NCBI RefSeq assembly: GCF_029277445.1 | Contig: NZ_CP119566.1 | Location: 2,978,001-3,042,000, forward strand | DNA from: Pararhizobium qamdonense | GTDB lineage: Bacteria > Pseudomonadota > Alphaproteobacteria > Rhizobiales > Rhizobiaceae | Direction: 5' to 3' | DNA length: 64,000 bases | Part shown: positions 1 through 8,928 of the stretch, piece after piece | Position numbering within the stretch: position 1 is the stretch's first letter | Layout of the letters: each line of letters opens with the position of its first letter | Notes under the pieces: model-generated | Told to the model about the DNA's origin: nothing | What the model saw: the letters and a program-made list of their open reading frames with translations, nothing else | Database searches by the model: none | Made by a program: the position numbers and the translations under genes

Positions 1-938
1 AGCACCGCCTCGGCAAACAGCGCGCTGACATCGCGGCCAAGGCCGGCGCTTTCGAACAGAGCGCGAATAGCGTGTATGCGGCCATCCGACAGGATCGAGC
101 GCACCCGCTTGTTGGACACGGCGGTCAGGTTGACGATAGCACTTGCGAAGAAATCGACCTTGCCGGAACACAGGGCGTTGAGCAGAAAGGCCGGGGTCAG
201 ACGTCCCGTGACCCGGAGATGCTCGACGAGATTGGGGATCTGATCGGGACCGGCAGCGCCAGCCATGCCAACGGCGGCTTTATCGCAGGCTTCGCGGGTG
301 ATCCGCTCGACCCGGCGTTCGCCGATCGCAGCCTGCACGAGACCAAAGCCGGACAATGCCGCTCCAACCTTCTCCACCAGCGCGTGGCGCGCATCGGCTG
401 GCAGATCGTCACGGTCGAGCAGCCGGTTGCGAACCGACCAGAGATGGCCGAGACGGTCGCTCAGGCGCTTCAACGTCCGGCAGGAGAAGCTCGCCTGGTT
501 GTTTTCGAGCAGGATCAGGACTTCCTCTTCGCCGCCGATTTCGGCGATCGCCGCAGCAACCGGCCGCGACATGGCCTGGCGGGCGGCAATCACCGCACGG
601 GTTTCCGGCGTTCCCTTGGCAGCGAGATCGACAAGGTCCATATCGTTGAGCACGGGAGAGCGGGAAATGACGGCATAGGCTGTTTCGGGCTGGTCTTCGG
701 CCAGAGACAGGATGATCGAACGGGGAATGCGGCCGCAATCTGCAACGGCTTCGGCCAGCGCCAGGCGGACTTTTGGCGAGGGATCGTCCAGCAGAAAGGT
801 CATCGCCATTTCGGCGGCATGCTCGTCAAGCGTATTCATGTCCGCCGCAACGTAAGCGCGGCCCAACGCCTGGGCTGCCCGGACCCGATCGCCGGTTTTT
901 GCGGTCTCGACCCAACGAAGAAATGCTTGAATGATCAC
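1..938 (-). CDS. DUF2336 domain-containing protein (partial, 3' end outside window)
   Basis: The reverse strand reads open from a GTG at 938 to the window edge, about 312 codons with no stop. A GAGG motif 6 bases upstream supports this start. The product is alpha-helical and repeat-like, rich in short Ala/Leu helices, with segments such as AAEMAMTFLLDDPSPKVR that resemble HEAT repeats. This matches the alphaproteobacterial DUF2336 family, whose members have been linked to regulation but have no settled biochemical role. The gene is divergent from the next one, with about 80 bases between them. The C-terminus cannot be judged here. A long plus-strand ORF over the same bases is a shadow. Confidence 0.75.
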   Translation of the reverse strand, partial: MIIQAFLRWVETAKTGDRVRAAQALGRAYVAADMNTLDEHAAEMAMTFLLDDPSPKVRLALAEAVADCGRIPRSIILSLAEDQPETAYAVISRSPVLNDMDLVDLAAKGTPETRAVIAARQAMSRPVAAAIAEIGGEEEVLILLENNQASFSCRTLKRLSDRLGHLWSVRNRLLDRDDLPADARHALVEKVGAALSGFGLVQAAIGERRVERITREACDKAAVGMAGAAGPDQIPNLVEHLRVTGRLTPAFLLNALCSGKVDFFASAIVNLTAVSNKRVRSILSDGRIHAIRALFESAGLGRDVSALFAEAV

Positions 939-1017
939 CGACGCCTCACTACACACCAACCAGCCACAATCACGGTGCTTCCTACGTTAGCGATCAAAGG
1001 TTTAAGATTGGTTCACC

Positions 1018-1746
1018 ATGTCCGTTAACCGCTTTGAAATGACGCTGCCGATCCTCTGCGCGGCACCGGATGTGCTGTCGCCGATGATCGATGCCTGCGC
1101 GGCGGCGACGGTGATCATCGATATCCGGAAGGATTGGCTTACGGGACGACTAGGCGCAGCGCAGGCTGCATCGGACGCAGCGCAGGCGATCCTTGCGCAG
1201 AGGCAGCCGCAAGCGGGCGCAACGCTGTTTCGCGTCGGCAGGCCGGATGACGAGGCGGGACAAGCTGCAATCGAGCGGCTGGTGGCGCTGCGGCCGCAGG
1301 GTTTTGTGCTTTCCGGCTGCAACGGGGCCGCCGATATCCAGAAATTCGACGTCATGCTGCGGGTCGCCGAGGCCAGCCACGGGATAGAGGCAGGCGCGGT
1401 GGCACTGGTAGCCGAGCTTGGCGAGGATACCGCGTTCATTCTCTCGGCAACGTCCTTCAAGGACGTCTCGCAGCGGCTGAAAGCGATCATTTTCGATGGG
1501 CAAGGCATGACACGGGCTACGGCAAGCCAAGCATACAATGGGGCGGCATCACGGGCCGGTGCACCGCTGCTTCTTGCGCGGGCAACGGCCGTCATCAAGG
1601 CGGCGCAGGCGGGCATTGCCTGTTACGAATTGCTTGAAGAGCAGGCGGATGATCCGCAGACGATGCGCGAGATTGCGCTTGCCGATGGTTTTTCCGGGGT
1701 CGTCGCGCGCAACGCCGCGCAGCTTGAAGCGCTTGCCGGAGCGTAA
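1018..1746 (+). CDS. HpcH/HpaI aldolase / citrate lyase beta-like protein, degenerate
   Basis: This 242-residue protein follows the fold pattern of the CitE-like (HpcH/HpaI aldolase) family: a beta strand and acidic segment near the N-terminus (VIIDIRKDW), a central Arg (FRVGRP), LRPQGFVLSG, an AELGEDTA segment where the family has its Glu, IIFDG where it has its metal-binding Asp, and GFSGVVARN near the C-terminus. The usual LDLED signature is replaced by IIDIRKD and no His-Pro motif follows the C-terminal GF-G, so activity is doubtful. Known CitE-like enzymes cleave or hydrolyse acyl-CoA esters such as malyl- or citramalyl-CoA. I infer a diverged or non-catalytic member. Start is ATG 1018 with only a weak upstream purine tract. 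Confidence 0.55.
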   Translation: MSVNRFEMTLPILCAAPDVLSPMIDACAAATVIIDIRKDWLTGRLGAAQAASDAAQAILAQRQPQAGATLFRVGRPDDEAGQAAIERLVALRPQGFVLSGCNGAADIQKFDVMLRVAEASHGIEAGAVALVAELGEDTAFILSATSFKDVSQRLKAIIFDGQGMTRATASQAYNGAASRAGAPLLLARATAVIKAAQAGIACYELLEEQADDPQTMREIALADGFSGVVARNAAQLEALAGA

Positions 1747-1756
1747 GGCACCTGCC

Positions 1757-2359
1757 CTAGCGTCTCGGCCGCAACAATTCGAAGACATCCCCGGCGTCGC
1801 AATAATCCATATATCCCATACGCCCGACCGGCCGTACCTTGGCCATATCGAAACGGCCGTCACGAACAGCCTCGTCGCGGATATGGATGCCTACGACCTG
1901 GCCGATGACCACGTGGTTTTCGGACAGGGTTCCATCAAGCGTCTTCGGCTGGAATATGTCCGTCACCTTGCATTCCAGCGCCGCATAGGCCTCGGCAACG
2001 AAGGGCGCGCGCACGAATTCTCCTTCGACGGGCGTCAATCCGGCGAGCGCAAATTCGCTTTCGCCATGGGGCACCGGGGCCGAGGTGAGGTTCATGGCGT
2101 CGCGAATATCGAAGCTGACGAAATTGGCGGTGAATTCGCGGGTTTCCTCGATATTGCGCAGCGAGTCCTTGCGGCCGGACGACGAGAACATCACCATCTT
2201 CGGCGTATCGCTGATGGCGTTGAAGAAGGAATAGGGCGCCAGATTGAGACTGCCAGCTTCCGCCCGCGATCCGATCCAGCCGATCGGGCGCGGCGAGACG
2301 ATGGCCTTGAATGGATCATGGGCCAGGCCATGCGCGTTTTGTGCGGCCGCGTAAAACAT
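1757..2359 (-). CDS. Flavin reductase family protein (FMN-binding split barrel)
   Basis: A 200-residue protein with the flavin reductase-like signature: SPRPIGWIGS near residue 22, then LAPYSFFNAISDTPKM and the middle segment REFTANFVSFDIRDAMN. Family members bind FMN and either reduce flavin with NAD(P)H for a partner oxygenase or act as oxidoreductases themselves. Its ATG shares one base with the stop of the nitroreductase gene upstream (2359), so the two are co-transcribed and probably translationally coupled, making a small flavoprotein operon. The actual substrate cannot be told from sequence. Confidence 0.8.
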   Translation of the reverse strand: MFYAAAQNAHGLAHDPFKAIVSPRPIGWIGSRAEAGSLNLAPYSFFNAISDTPKMVMFSSSGRKDSLRNIEETREFTANFVSFDIRDAMNLTSAPVPHGESEFALAGLTPVEGEFVRAPFVAEAYAALECKVTDIFQPKTLDGTLSENHVVIGQVVGIHIRDEAVRDGRFDMAKVRPVGRMGYMDYCDAGDVFELLRPRR

Positions 2360-2943
2360 CAGCCGTCCTCGCCAACCCAGGTGACGATGTCTGCAAGCTC
2401 CGGACGCGGGCGCTCGGTTGGCGGAACCTGCGGCGTGCCGATGTGAATGAAGCCGGCGACCCTTTCGCCCGGCTGAACGCCCAGCAGCGGATAGGCCTTT
2501 TCATCGAACGCATACCATTCGGTCAGCCAGTTCGAGCAAAAGCCGAGCGCATTGGCTGCCATCAGCAGATTGAGGCAGACGGCGCCCGCCGACATGACCT
2601 GTTCCCATTCGGGCACCTTAAAATGCGGAGCCGCCTTGCTGACCACGGCAATGACCACCGGCGCGCGGGTCAGGCGGGTATTTTCCACCTTGATCATCTC
2701 GTCTGACAGATCGGGCTTGGCGGCGAGCGCCATTTTCGCCAGCTCGGTGCTCAGCCGCACCCGCTCCTCGCCGCGATAGACGATGAAACGCCAGGGCGCC
2801 AACTTGCCGTGATCGGGCACGCGCGAGGCCAGTTTCAGCATCTCCTCGATTTCAGCCGTGCCCGGTCCCGGTCCGCCCATCTGAAAGGCCGGAATAGACC
2901 GGCGGGTTGCCAGATAATCACGCAGACTGATTTCAGTTTTCAT
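2359..2943 (-). CDS. Nitroreductase family protein
   Basis: A 194-residue FMN-dependent nitroreductase-type protein. The N-terminal RRSIPAF, the phosphate-contacting [14 protein letters not shown] segment near residue 40 and the central [12 protein letters not shown] fit the NfsB/YdjA-like branch, which reduces nitro compounds or quinones with NAD(P)H. A longer in-frame reading reaches 3012, but the ATG at 2943 gives the usual family length and N-terminus ([11 protein letters not shown]). Stop and the next ATG overlap by one base, so it heads a two-gene unit with the flavin reductase. The natural substrate is unknown. Confidence 0.8.
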   Translation of the reverse strand: MKTEISLRDYLATRRSIPAFQMGGPGPGTAEIEEMLKLASRVPDHGKLAPWRFIVYRGEERVRLSTELAKMALAAKPDLSDEMIKVENTRLTRAPVVIAVVSKAAPHFKVPEWEQVMSAGAVCLNLLMAANALGFCSNWLTEWYAFDEKAYPLLGVQPGERVAGFIHIGTPQVPPTERPRPELADIVTWVGEDG

Positions 2944-3058
2944 CGCCGTCCATTTCCAGTAGTTTGCCACCGCACGCCGCCGCTCCCCCGAAGGCAGCCA
3001 CGAAAATGCCATATCGGCGTTTCAAGTGGAGCCACACACTCAGGATGTCAACCACCCC

Positions 3059-4066
3059 ATGCGCATCAAGGCCGGTCCCGTTCGCACTGTCTCCATAGCG
3101 CTCGTTCTTGCGACAGCAGCCACCGGTGCGCCGCAGGCGCAGGAGCTTGCCGACCCCTTCAAGGCGTTTCCGGCAATCTCCGCGCCAGCCAAGAAGATGC
3201 CGAAGCTCAACAGCTTCAACCCGATGATCCCGGATGCCGCAACGCAAGGGCCGACCGCAAAGGATATCGCGCTCGAGGCGCATCTGACCGAGAAGGGCAA
3301 GTCTGTCGAACAGGGCCTGACCTGGCGGGTTTTCAGCCCCATTCCCGGCTCCGATGGCAAGCTGCCGCTGGTGGCGACCTCGGAAGGCGGCTCGGCGGCG
3401 TTTCAGCTCATTCCGGGTGAATATTTCGTCAATGTCGCCTTCGGGCGTGCTGGCGCGACCCGCAAGATCAGGGTGGCGGATGCCGGCCCGATGGAAAAGC
3501 AGGTGCTGGTTCTTGATGCCGGCGGCGTCATGCTGAATGCAGTATCGGGCAGCGACGTGCGTATTCCGCCGGGCGAGCTGAGTTTCTCGATCTTTTCGGC
3601 CGATGCGAAGGAAGACGGCGAACGCGCGCTCGTGGTCGCCGACGTCAAGCCGAACACCGTCGTGCGTTTGAATACCGGCACCTATCATGTCGTGTCCAAC
3701 TATGGCTCGGTCAATGCCGTCATTCGCGCCGATATCCAGGTGGAGGCCGGCAAGCTGACGGAGGCGACGATCCAGCACCGCGCCGCCAAACTGACGCTGA
3801 AGCTCGTCTCCGAGCCCGGCGGCGAAGCGATCGCCGATACCGCCTGGTCGATCCTCACCTCATCGGGCGACGTGGTCAGCGAAAGCGTCGGCGCGTTTCC
3901 GACACTGGTTCTGGCCGAGGGCGGCTATTCGGCGGTGGCGCGCAACAACGAGAAGATTTTCCAGCGCGACTTTACCGTCAAGGCCGGCGTCAATACCGAT
4001 GTCGAGGTGCTGCTGAACGACAAATCGGCGCAGCCCGCATCCGGCGCATCGGACGCGCAGGACTGA
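3059..4066 (+). CDS. Exported protein of unknown function with beta-sandwich-like repeats
   Basis: About 335 residues. The start at 3059 gives a signal peptide (MRIKAGPVRTVSIALVLATA, then Ala-rich with a likely cut after AQA/QEL), so the protein is probably periplasmic. The mature part carries repeated beta-rich blocks with motifs such as LIPGEYFVNVAFGRAGATRK, TGTYHVVSNYG and EGGYSAVARN, each resembling the carboxypeptidase-regulatory/PEGA-like sandwich where a G-x-Y turn is followed by an extended strand. The C-terminal tail is low-complexity (Ala/Ser/Asp). No catalytic motif is visible. It stands alone, divergent from the nitroreductase gene. An earlier ATG at 3026 would place a polar stretch before the signal peptide and is less likely. 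Confidence 0.6.
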   Translation: MRIKAGPVRTVSIALVLATAATGAPQAQELADPFKAFPAISAPAKKMPKLNSFNPMIPDAATQGPTAKDIALEAHLTEKGKSVEQGLTWRVFSPIPGSDGKLPLVATSEGGSAAFQLIPGEYFVNVAFGRAGATRKIRVADAGPMEKQVLVLDAGGVMLNAVSGSDVRIPPGELSFSIFSADAKEDGERALVVADVKPNTVVRLNTGTYHVVSNYGSVNAVIRADIQVEAGKLTEATIQHRAAKLTLKLVSEPGGEAIADTAWSILTSSGDVVSESVGAFPTLVLAEGGYSAVARNNEKIFQRDFTVKAGVNTDVEVLLNDKSAQPASGASDAQD

Positions 4067-4081
4067 GCCGATCAGCTGAGT

Positions 4082-4924
4082 CTAAGACGCAGCTCTCTTC
4101 AGAAACGGCTTGCGCGGCGGCGCCATGCAGAACACGCCGTCATAGATGCGCGTCAGGATATCCTTGCGGTCGGCAATGGCGCTCAGTTCCTCCCAGGCAA
4201 TCAACTGGCCGATGCGCGACGAGATGGTCGTACCCGATAACCTGCGGAACTCGCGGATCAACAGTGAAATGCGCAGGGTCAGCGAAACCTTGCTGGCCAG
4301 GTGAAACAACCGGCCGTTCTGGCCTTCGAAATAGATCGGGATAACGCTGGCCTTGGCCGCCTGGATCAGCTTGGCCGGAAACATTTTCCACGGCAGGTCT
4401 TCGGCCCGGCCAAATCCCTTTCTCGCGGTTGCGACCCCACCGGCCGGAAAGACGATCAGCGTGACGCCCTCTTTCAACAGCCGCACGGCCTCGTGGCGCG
4501 TCTGCATGTTGATCGCTAACGCCTCCTTGGTTTCTTCAAACGAGATCGGCAGCGAATAGGGCGCCATTTCCGGCACTTTCAACAGCTCGTTGTTGATCAA
4601 AACCCTGAAGGGACGGCCCAACTGTTCGGCAAGCGACAGGACCGCAATGCCATCGCCGATGCCGAAGGGATGGTTGGCGACGATGACCACGGGCGTATCA
4701 GGCAGATGGCGCGGCGGCCATTCGCCCTGGACGCGGACGCGCACATTAATGAGATCCAGCATTTCGCCGAAAATCCGGTCGCTCTTGCCGACAATATTAT
4801 GGCGCCATTGATTGTAGAGCTTGGCGTAGCGATTGCGCCCGGCAAGCCCCTCCATGGAGCGGATAAACCAACGTTTCAGCCGTCGATCGTTCTCGTTGGC
4901 ATAAGACAGCTCTTTGAACTGCAC
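4082..4924 (-). CDS. Lysophospholipid acyltransferase family protein (PlsC-like)
   Basis: A 280-residue acyltransferase. Motif I is NHPFGIGDG (about residues 85-93): the His and Asp are five residues apart, as in the haemolysin-type branch (NHPxGxxDG), rather than four as in canonical PlsC. The substrate-binding segment VTLIVFPAGGVAT follows at about 154-166, and IPIYFEGQNGRLFH later. Members acylate lysophospholipids or ornithine-lipid precursors at the inner membrane. Start is GTG 4924 with GGGGA 6-7 bases upstream. It lies downstream of thrS on the same strand, but a stem-loop with a T-rich tail (4949-4967) sits between them, so independent expression is possible. Confidence 0.8.
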   Translation of the reverse strand: MQFKELSYANENDRRLKRWFIRSMEGLAGRNRYAKLYNQWRHNIVGKSDRIFGEMLDLINVRVRVQGEWPPRHLPDTPVVIVANHPFGIGDGIAVLSLAEQLGRPFRVLINNELLKVPEMAPYSLPISFEETKEALAINMQTRHEAVRLLKEGVTLIVFPAGGVATARKGFGRAEDLPWKMFPAKLIQAAKASVIPIYFEGQNGRLFHLASKVSLTLRISLLIREFRRLSGTTISSRIGQLIAWEELSAIADRKDILTRIYDGVFCMAPPRKPFLKRAAS

Positions 4925-4948
4925 GTTGTTCCCCGTTCCAAGAAAAGG

Positions 4949-4967
4949 TGCGTCCGGAAGGGACGCA
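4949..4967 (-). terminator. Stem-loop with T-rich tail upstream of the acyltransferase gene
   Basis: On the minus strand TGCGTCC and GGACGCA form a 7-bp stem with a 5-base loop, followed by ACCTTTTCTT. It could end transcripts coming from thrS. It lies only 25 bases before the GTG of the next gene, so it might equally act on that gene's leader. Confidence 0.4.
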
Positions 4968-5075
4968 GCACAGGTATTTCGGTTTTGCCGGACTGCGTTC
5001 AGCGGCGGCTCTTATTCCACCCATCACGCATAAACCGGATAGTCTGCGAATGTTACAGTTTTCTGACAGGAGACT

Positions 5076-5100
5076 GAAGGTGCGGCCCTGCCGCACCTTC
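5076..5100 (-). terminator. Perfect 11-bp hairpin 32 bases after thrS
   Basis: GAAGGTGCGGC and GCCGCACCTTC pair perfectly around a three-base loop. The position just past the thrS stop suggests a terminator or mRNA-stabilising structure, but no T-run follows on either strand, so it is not a textbook intrinsic terminator. Confidence 0.5.
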
Positions 5101-5131
5101 CCGATGAGATCATACAGACTTTCAGCCCTGA

Positions 5132-7120
5132 TCAGGCCTTGGCCTTGCTGCGGCGCTCGGCCTTGCGCTTCACGTCCGGCGGTGTTGCTTCCAGGACCAG
5201 AGAGGCGATGGCCTCATCTAGCGTCATCGGCGTCTGCGCCTGCGAGCCGAGCCTGCGGATATTGACCGTACGCTCTTCCGCCTCGCGCATGCCGCAGACG
5301 ATGATGACAGGCACCTTGGTCACCGAATGCTCGCGAACCTTGTAGTTGATCTTCTCGTTGCGGAAGTCGGTCTCGACCTCGAGACCGGCATCGCGCAGCA
5401 GTTCCGCAACTTCACGGCCGTAATCATCGGCTTCCGAGGTGATGGTGGCGACGACCACCTGCAGCGGCGAAATCCACAGCGGCATATGGCCGGCGAAGTT
5501 CTCGATGAGGATACCGAGGAAGCGCTCCATCGAGCCGCAGATGGCGCGGTGGATCATCACCGGCTGGGTCTTTTCCGAATTGCTGTCGATATAGAAGGCA
5601 CCGAAGCGTTCCGGCAGGTTGAAATCGACCTGCGTCGTGCCGCACTGCCATTCACGGCCGATCGCGTCCTTCAGCGTATATTCGAACTTCGGACCGTAAA
5701 AAGCGCCCTCGCCCGGCAGGATACCGGTCTTGATGCGGCCTTCCGACTGCGCCTCGATCGTCTTCAAGACGTCCATCATGACGCTTTCGGCACGATCCCA
5801 GAGCGCATCGTCGCCGACGCGTTTTTCCGGACGGGTCGAGAGCTTGACCACGACTTCCTGGAAACCGAAGTCCTGATAGACCGACAGGATGAGATCGTTG
5901 ATGCGCAAGCATTCGGCCGCCATCTGCTCGTCGGTGCAGAACACATGCGCGTCATCCTGCGTGAAGCCGCGCACGCGCATCAGGCCATGCAGCGCGCCCG
6001 AAGGCTCGTAGCGATGAACATTGCCGAATTCGGCAAGCCGGATCGGCAGTTCGCGATAGGATTTCAGGCCATGCTTGAAAATCTGGATATGGCCGGGGCA
6101 GTTCATCGGTTTGAGCGCAAAGACGCGCTCGTCGTCGGTTTCGTCACCGGCGACAGTCACCTTGAACATGTTGTCGCGGTACCAGCCCCAGTGGCCGGAG
6201 GTTTCCCACAATGACTTGTCGAGCACCTGCGGTGCATTGACCTCCTGATAGGTGCCGGCCAGACGGCGGCGCATATAGGCGACCAGCGTCTGGAAGATGC
6301 GCCAGCCTTTGCCATGCCAGAAGACAACGCCCGGGCCTTCTTCCTGGAAATGGAACAGGTCCATCTCCCGGCCCAGCCGGCGGTGGTCGCGCTTTTCGGC
6401 TTCGGCCAGAATATGCAGATACTGGTCGAGCTCTTCCTGGGTGCGCCAGGCCGTGCCGTAGATGCGCGTCAGCATCGGGTTGTTTGAATCACCGCGCCAA
6501 TAGGCACCGGCCACCCGCATCAGTTTGAAGGCATTGCCGATCTGGCCGGTGGAGGCCATGTGCGGCCCACGGCAGAGATCGAACCAGTCGCCCTGATAGT
6601 AGATCTTCAGGTCCTGATCCGCAGAGATCGCATCGACCAGCTCGACCTTATAATTCTCGCCCTTGTCGGCAAAGACCTGACGCGCCTTGTCGCGCGGCCA
6701 GATTTCCTTGGTAAAAGGCTTGTTGCGCTGGATGATTTCCTTCATCCGCTTTTCGATCTTCGGCAGATCGTCAGGCGTAAACGGTTCATTCTTGGCAAAG
6801 TCGTAATAGAAACCGTTCTCTATCACCGGGCCGATGGTGACCTGCGTGCCCGGCCACAATTCCTGCACGGCTTCGGCCATCACGTGAGCCGTGTCGTGGC
6901 GGATCAGCTCCAGAGCGCGGGCATCTTCGCGGGTGACGATCTCGAGCGTGCCGGTGACGACGGGATCCGACAGGTCGCGCAACTCGCCATCCAGCGCAAT
7001 CGCGATGGCCTTCTTTGCAAGCGACTTGGAAATCGATTCGGCGACCTCACGACCCGTTGTGCCAGCGGCAAAACCGCGGACAGAACCATCGGGAAATGTA
7101 AGGGAAACAGCGTCAGACAT
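5132..7120 (-). CDS. thrS: Threonyl-tRNA synthetase
   Basis: A 662-residue class II aminoacyl-tRNA synthetase that charges tRNA-Thr in the cytoplasm. Domain order is complete: N-terminal TGS domain (about 1-62, [15 protein letters not shown]), the editing domain with its [10 protein letters not shown] motif, then the catalytic core with [18 protein letters not shown] (zinc Cys and His) and [20 protein letters not shown] (motif 2), and a C-terminal anticodon-binding domain ([18 protein letters not shown]). The start at 7120 (MSDAVSLTF) gives the usual N-terminus; a further in-frame ATG at 7147 adds nine residues. Genes upstream (DUF1697, yidD, scaffold protein) run the same way. Confidence 0.97.
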   Translation of the reverse strand: MSDAVSLTFPDGSVRGFAAGTTGREVAESISKSLAKKAIAIALDGELRDLSDPVVTGTLEIVTREDARALELIRHDTAHVMAEAVQELWPGTQVTIGPVIENGFYYDFAKNEPFTPDDLPKIEKRMKEIIQRNKPFTKEIWPRDKARQVFADKGENYKVELVDAISADQDLKIYYQGDWFDLCRGPHMASTGQIGNAFKLMRVAGAYWRGDSNNPMLTRIYGTAWRTQEELDQYLHILAEAEKRDHRRLGREMDLFHFQEEGPGVVFWHGKGWRIFQTLVAYMRRRLAGTYQEVNAPQVLDKSLWETSGHWGWYRDNMFKVTVAGDETDDERVFALKPMNCPGHIQIFKHGLKSYRELPIRLAEFGNVHRYEPSGALHGLMRVRGFTQDDAHVFCTDEQMAAECLRINDLILSVYQDFGFQEVVVKLSTRPEKRVGDDALWDRAESVMMDVLKTIEAQSEGRIKTGILPGEGAFYGPKFEYTLKDAIGREWQCGTTQVDFNLPERFGAFYIDSNSEKTQPVMIHRAICGSMERFLGILIENFAGHMPLWISPLQVVVATITSEADDYGREVAELLRDAGLEVETDFRNEKINYKVREHSVTKVPVIIVCGMREAEERTVNIRRLGSQAQTPMTLDEAIASLVLEATPPDVKRKAERRSKAKA

Positions 7121-7238
7121 GTGTTCTTCCTTGTCCAGTCCCGCCAACGAATGCGGGTGGTGTTGATAACCGGCGCGGCCGGCAAATTGACGCGCGGGTG
7201 ATAGAGCGTTTTCGTGACGGAGTAAAGAACAGCCTTGA

Positions 7239-7772
7239 TCAGGCTTCGATCATATCCGTCAGGCCACGCACCGTATTCCAATTGCGAAATGTGCCGGGGC
7301 CAAGGCGTTTGGTGGTCAATGCCGAGAGCAGTTTTGACTCGCTCGGCGGGCCAGGGAAACGGATCCAGAGATCGCCATTAACAACTGCGACTTGTTCGCC
7401 GCCGCCGCGCTCAATATTGGCTGGCATATCGCTGGAGAGTGGCGAGCGCATCACCCGGACGACGATATTTTTCGCTTCGGCATCGTTTACCGGGGGAAAA
7501 GGGTTGCCCGCCGCAAGTGCCAGCCAACCCGGTGCATCGCGCACAATGATATCGACATGTTTTCCGTAACGTGCGCGAAACCCCTCTTCCAGCTGCGCCT
7601 CGATCACCCCGACCGGTTCGCTTTGTGCCTCGAAGACCAGGTTTCCGGTCGATACCAGCGTGCGCGCATCGCGAAAGCCGAGACCTTCGGCCATCGCCCG
7701 AAGCTCCGACATCACCACGCGGCGACCGGGTGCAAGGACGATGCTGTGGAGCAAAGCGACATAAACAGTCAT
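7239..7772 (-). CDS. DUF1697 domain-containing protein
   Basis: A 177-residue protein with the DUF1697 pattern: [13 protein letters not shown], then [24 protein letters not shown] (about 30-53) and the C-terminal [13 protein letters not shown]. The family is widespread and has no established function. The ATG at 7772 overlaps the yidD stop by four bases (ATGA), which favours this start over a longer reading to 7811 and indicates translational coupling with yidD. It ends about 120 bases before thrS. Confidence 0.8.
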   Translation of the reverse strand: MTVYVALLHSIVLAPGRRVVMSELRAMAEGLGFRDARTLVSTGNLVFEAQSEPVGVIEAQLEEGFRARYGKHVDIIVRDAPGWLALAAGNPFPPVNDAEAKNIVVRVMRSPLSSDMPANIERGGGEQVAVVNGDLWIRFPGPPSESKLLSALTTKRLGPGTFRNWNTVRGLTDMIEA

Positions 7773-8137
7773 TGCGACGCCGGGCGCCAATACCGCCAAG
7801 GCATATACCAATGTTTCGATGGTGGCAGTTTCTCCGGCACCGGGTCGAGCCCGCTCGTGCCGCCGGGGCCGCAGCGCAGGAAGCGGAACAGCACCATCCA
7901 GCCGCCGGGCCAGAAGCCGTGGCGGGCAATCGCCTCGTAGCCATATTCGGAACAGGTAGGGATATGGCGGCAGGAATTGCCGATGAAGCCGGACAGCGTC
8001 AGCTGGTAGAGCCGGATGAAGGCCATGCCGAACAGGCGTCCCGGCGTCTTGCGAAACGGACCCGCATAGTTGCGGCCTCGATAGGGCCGTCTGGCGCCGT
8101 CCGCCTCATGGTGCCCGCATCCCGGTTCGCCGCACAT
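7769..8137 (-). CDS. yidD: Membrane protein insertion efficiency factor YidD
   Basis: A 122-residue YidD homologue. The diagnostic core IRLYQLTLSGFIGNSCRHIPTCSEYGYEAI is present, including the conserved Cys pair and YG-EA, followed by GFWPGGWMVLFRFLRCGPGG. YidD is an amphipathic inner-membrane-associated protein thought to help YidC-dependent insertion. It usually sits in the rpmH-rnpA-yidD-yidC cluster; here it lies one base after an iron-sulfur scaffold-like gene. The N-terminal extension is Cys/His-bearing (MCGEPGCGHHEADG). Start 8137 is chosen because it abuts the preceding stop. Confidence 0.92.
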   Translation of the reverse strand: MCGEPGCGHHEADGARRPYRGRNYAGPFRKTPGRLFGMAFIRLYQLTLSGFIGNSCRHIPTCSEYGYEAIARHGFWPGGWMVLFRFLRCGPGGTSGLDPVPEKLPPSKHWYMPWRYWRPASQ

Positions 8138-8138
8138 G

Positions 8139-8588
8139 TCAGCCGGCAGCCTTGACCGGGCGTTTGGCTTCGACCTGGCCGACCGCATCGACGACGGCAT
8201 CGAAGGTCAGCATGGTCGAGGCGTGGCGTGCCTTGTAATCCCGAACCGGTTTAAGGAAGCGCATGTCTTCGAAACGGCCCGATGGCCCCTCCCCGTCCGC
8301 CTTCAGCATGGCCAGCATGTCTTCGCGCGCCTGGCGGATTTCCGCAGATGTGGCGCCGACGACATGGCGGGCCATGATCGAGGACGAGGCTTGTCCAAGC
8401 GCACAGGCCTTTACCTCATGAGCGAAGCCGGTGACGGTATCGCCGTCCATTTTCAGGGTGATCCTCACCTTCGAACCACACAGCTTGGAATGGGCGCTGG
8501 CCTCGGCGTCCGGGTCGGCAAGCCTACCAGTTTCGGGGATATTGCCGGCAAATTCCAAAATCCTGCTATTATAGATTTCGTCCATCAT
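8139..8588 (-). CDS. Iron-sulfur cluster assembly scaffold protein (IscU/NifU N-terminal type)
   Basis: A 149-residue SUF/IscU-like scaffold protein. It has the three expected ligand segments: a Cys in AHSKLCGSKVRI (about residue 37), a Cys in VKACALGQASSSIMAR (about residue 61), and a C-terminal region in which the third Cys of IscU is replaced (RFEDMRFLKPVRDYKARHAS). The family assembles Fe-S clusters for transfer to apo-proteins. Losing the third cysteine is common in this actinobacterial/alphaproteobacterial subgroup as I recall it, so the role may be auxiliary. First gene of a tight three-gene unit with yidD and the DUF1697 gene. Confidence 0.8.
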   Translation of the reverse strand: MMDEIYNSRILEFAGNIPETGRLADPDAEASAHSKLCGSKVRITLKMDGDTVTGFAHEVKACALGQASSSIMARHVVGATSAEIRQAREDMLAMLKADGEGPSGRFEDMRFLKPVRDYKARHASTMLTFDAVVDAVGQVEAKRPVKAAG

Positions 8589-8928
8589 TCGGCGCGATCC
8601 GCTTGTTTTTGCGCGTTTTCAGGCAAACGGCGCATGATTTTCTATCGTATCTCAGAAAAAAACACAGTGTCTCCATCTGCGCCTCTTTCACATGTGTCCC
8701 GGCATATTATATGCTATGTCGTGTGGGGGCGACAGGTTCGCAAGAGCGAACAGTCGCCTGTTGTTTGGGAAACCGTGCCGGATGATCCAGAGCCCTTAAC
8801 CTCTGCAAATCAAAAAGCCCCGGAGCCCGCCGACGGAAACCAGGCCTGCAATCGTCAGGTCAATGGCCAATGGCGAGTTGTCCGAAAAGATAAACGTCAC
8901 GTAACGCTTGTTACGCCAAGAGGCCATT
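8589..8928 (+). promoter_or_regulatory. Divergent intergenic region with folE leader hairpin
   Basis: No credible gene lies in these 340 bases between the divergent scaffold-protein gene and folE. TTCACA, 17 bases, then TATGCT (about 8689-8717) is a possible promoter. Just downstream GGCGAC/GTCGCC and GTTCGC/GCGAAC form a strong two-part hairpin at 8728-8758 followed by a T-rich stretch (TGTTGTTT). This would be a leader structure or early terminator for folE. Confidence 0.35.
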
